From: Gammaproteobacteria bacterium SG8_30
Lineage (GTDB): Bacteria; Pseudomonadota; Gammaproteobacteria; Steroidobacterales; Steroidobacteraceae
Direction of reading: 5' to 3'
Assembly: GCA_001303245.1 (NCBI GenBank)
Contig: LJNS01000008.1
Location: forward strand, 1 to 54,381
Length of the DNA stretch: 54,381 bases
Shown: positions 53,832-54,381 of the stretch, one piece after another
Position numbering within the stretch: the first letter of the stretch is position 1
Layout of the letters: every line of letters starts with the position of its first letter
Notes under the pieces: model-generated
Told to the model about the DNA's origin: nothing
Seen by the model: only the letters and a program-made list of their open reading frames with translations
Databases searched by the model: none
Program-made: the position numbers and the translations under genes

Positions 53832-54381
53832 ATGACACTCGACCGTCGCGACCACTGGAACAGGGTCTACCTCGAGCGTTCGCCCGGAGAGGTCAGCTGG
53901 TTCGAGGCGCGACCCTCGACGTCGCTCGCCCTGATCGAGCGCGCGGGCGTAGACCCGGCAGCCGGAGCGATCGACGTCGGTGCCGGTGCCTCGCCGCTGG
54001 CCGGGCTGCTGCGCGAGGCCGGCTACGGCCCGTTGGCCGTGCTCGACGTCTCGGGGGAGGCCTTGCGACGGCTGCGGAGCCGACTCGGCGAGCGGGCCGC
54101 CGGCATCGAGTTCATCGAGAGCGACGTCACGAGATTCCAGCCGACCCGTCGCTACGGCGTCTGGCACGACCGCGCCGTCTTTCACTTCCTGACGGACGAG
54201 GCCGAGCAGCGCGCCTATTTGGACGTGCTCAAGAGGTCGCTGCAGCCGGGCGGGGCGGTCGTCATGGCGACCTTCGCGCCCGACGGCCCCACGCGCTGCA
54301 GTGGCCTCGACGTGCAGCGCCACGACGCCACGTCGCTGGAGGCATTGCTCGGCGCGGAATTCGCGCGGATCGAGAGCCGCG
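53832..54381 (+). CDS. Class I SAM-dependent methyltransferase (cut by window end)
   Basis: At least 183 residues are visible. DHWNRVYLERSPGEVSWFEARPSTSLALIE, the SAM loop AIDVGAGASPLAGLL, LAVLDVSGEALRRLRSRLGE, and WHDRAVFHFLTDEAEQRAYL match the WYE/Tellurite-resistance-like class I methyltransferase group found in many environmental bacteria. ATG 53832 starts the conserved region. The C-terminal part lies beyond 54381. Confidence 0.8.
   Translation, partial: MTLDRRDHWNRVYLERSPGEVSWFEARPSTSLALIERAGVDPAAGAIDVGAGASPLAGLLREAGYGPLAVLDVSGEALRRLRSRLGERAAGIEFIESDVTRFQPTRRYGVWHDRAVFHFLTDEAEQRAYLDVLKRSLQPGGAVVMATFAPDGPTRCSGLDVQRHDATSLEALLGAEFARIESR

Noticed and set aside
41269-54381. A chromosomal integron cassette array, suggested by many small accessory genes on one strand.
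   Set aside because: I see no attC-like sites between genes and no integrase. Many genes overlap by 4-11 bp, which is incompatible with separate cassettes.

Overview
The window is about 54 kb of GC-rich, gene-dense bacterial chromosome, very probably from a gammaproteobacterium. The indicators are a ubiE-ubiJ-ubiB ubiquinone cluster, an hslVU-xerC-DUF484-dapF cluster, rimO, a cytochrome b561/YceI pair and a TonB-dependent receptor with a DEIVVTA-type TonB box. I cannot name the order or genus from sequence alone. I saw no rRNA, tRNA, CRISPR array, phage or complete transposase gene.

Left part (1-17.9 kb): a partial cytochrome b561 on the minus strand, a YceI-like lipoprotein, an ExoD-like membrane protein, a periplasmic protein with three TonB C-terminal-type domains, and hemN. 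Next comes a 378-bp intergenic stretch of nested palindromes. A minus-strand catabolic block follows: a VOC protein, an MFS exporter, an NAD(P)-dependent semialdehyde dehydrogenase, a dienelactone hydrolase, an FAA hydrolase and homogentisate dioxygenase, then AMP nucleosidase and a thiolase. The homogentisate dioxygenase promoter carries a perfect palindrome in its spacer. A MATE exporter, a DUF885 lipoprotein hydrolase, a CYTH protein and a TauE-type permease complete this part.

Centre (17.9-26.3 kb): one complete tryptophan operon, trpL-trpE-trpG-trpD-trpC-trpF-trpB-trpA. Adjacent genes overlap or nearly touch. It is preceded by a Trp-rich leader peptide (W-W-W-H-H...W) and an intrinsic attenuator. 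The predicted promoter sits so close to the leader AUG that the leader mRNA may be leaderless. A ClsC-type cardiolipin synthase follows, then a 150-bp MITE/REP-like element with 19-bp terminal inverted repeats.

26.3-40.9 kb: VOC, DUF2007 and hotdog genes; then on the minus strand ubiE-ubiJ-ubiB and a long housekeeping operon (FmdB-like, dapF, DUF484, xerC, hslV, hslU, DUF971, DUF454). dapF appears to need a non-AUG start. On the plus strand are a TonB-dependent receptor, rimO and a small membrane protein.

40.9-54.4 kb: an accessory-looking region with every gene on the plus strand. It has eight GNAT-fold acetyltransferase genes in 9.4 kb (one with an apparent internal deletion), two gene stubs (SRPBCC-like and ABM-like), a PTP-like protein with a C-X4-R loop, two SDR-type proteins, an NmrA-like protein, two cupins, a GFA zinc protein, a VOC protein, a racemase, a MAPEG protein and a partial methyltransferase. 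The overlapping frames and lack of attC-like sites argue against an integron; it looks like a gene-accumulation hotspot with visible decay.
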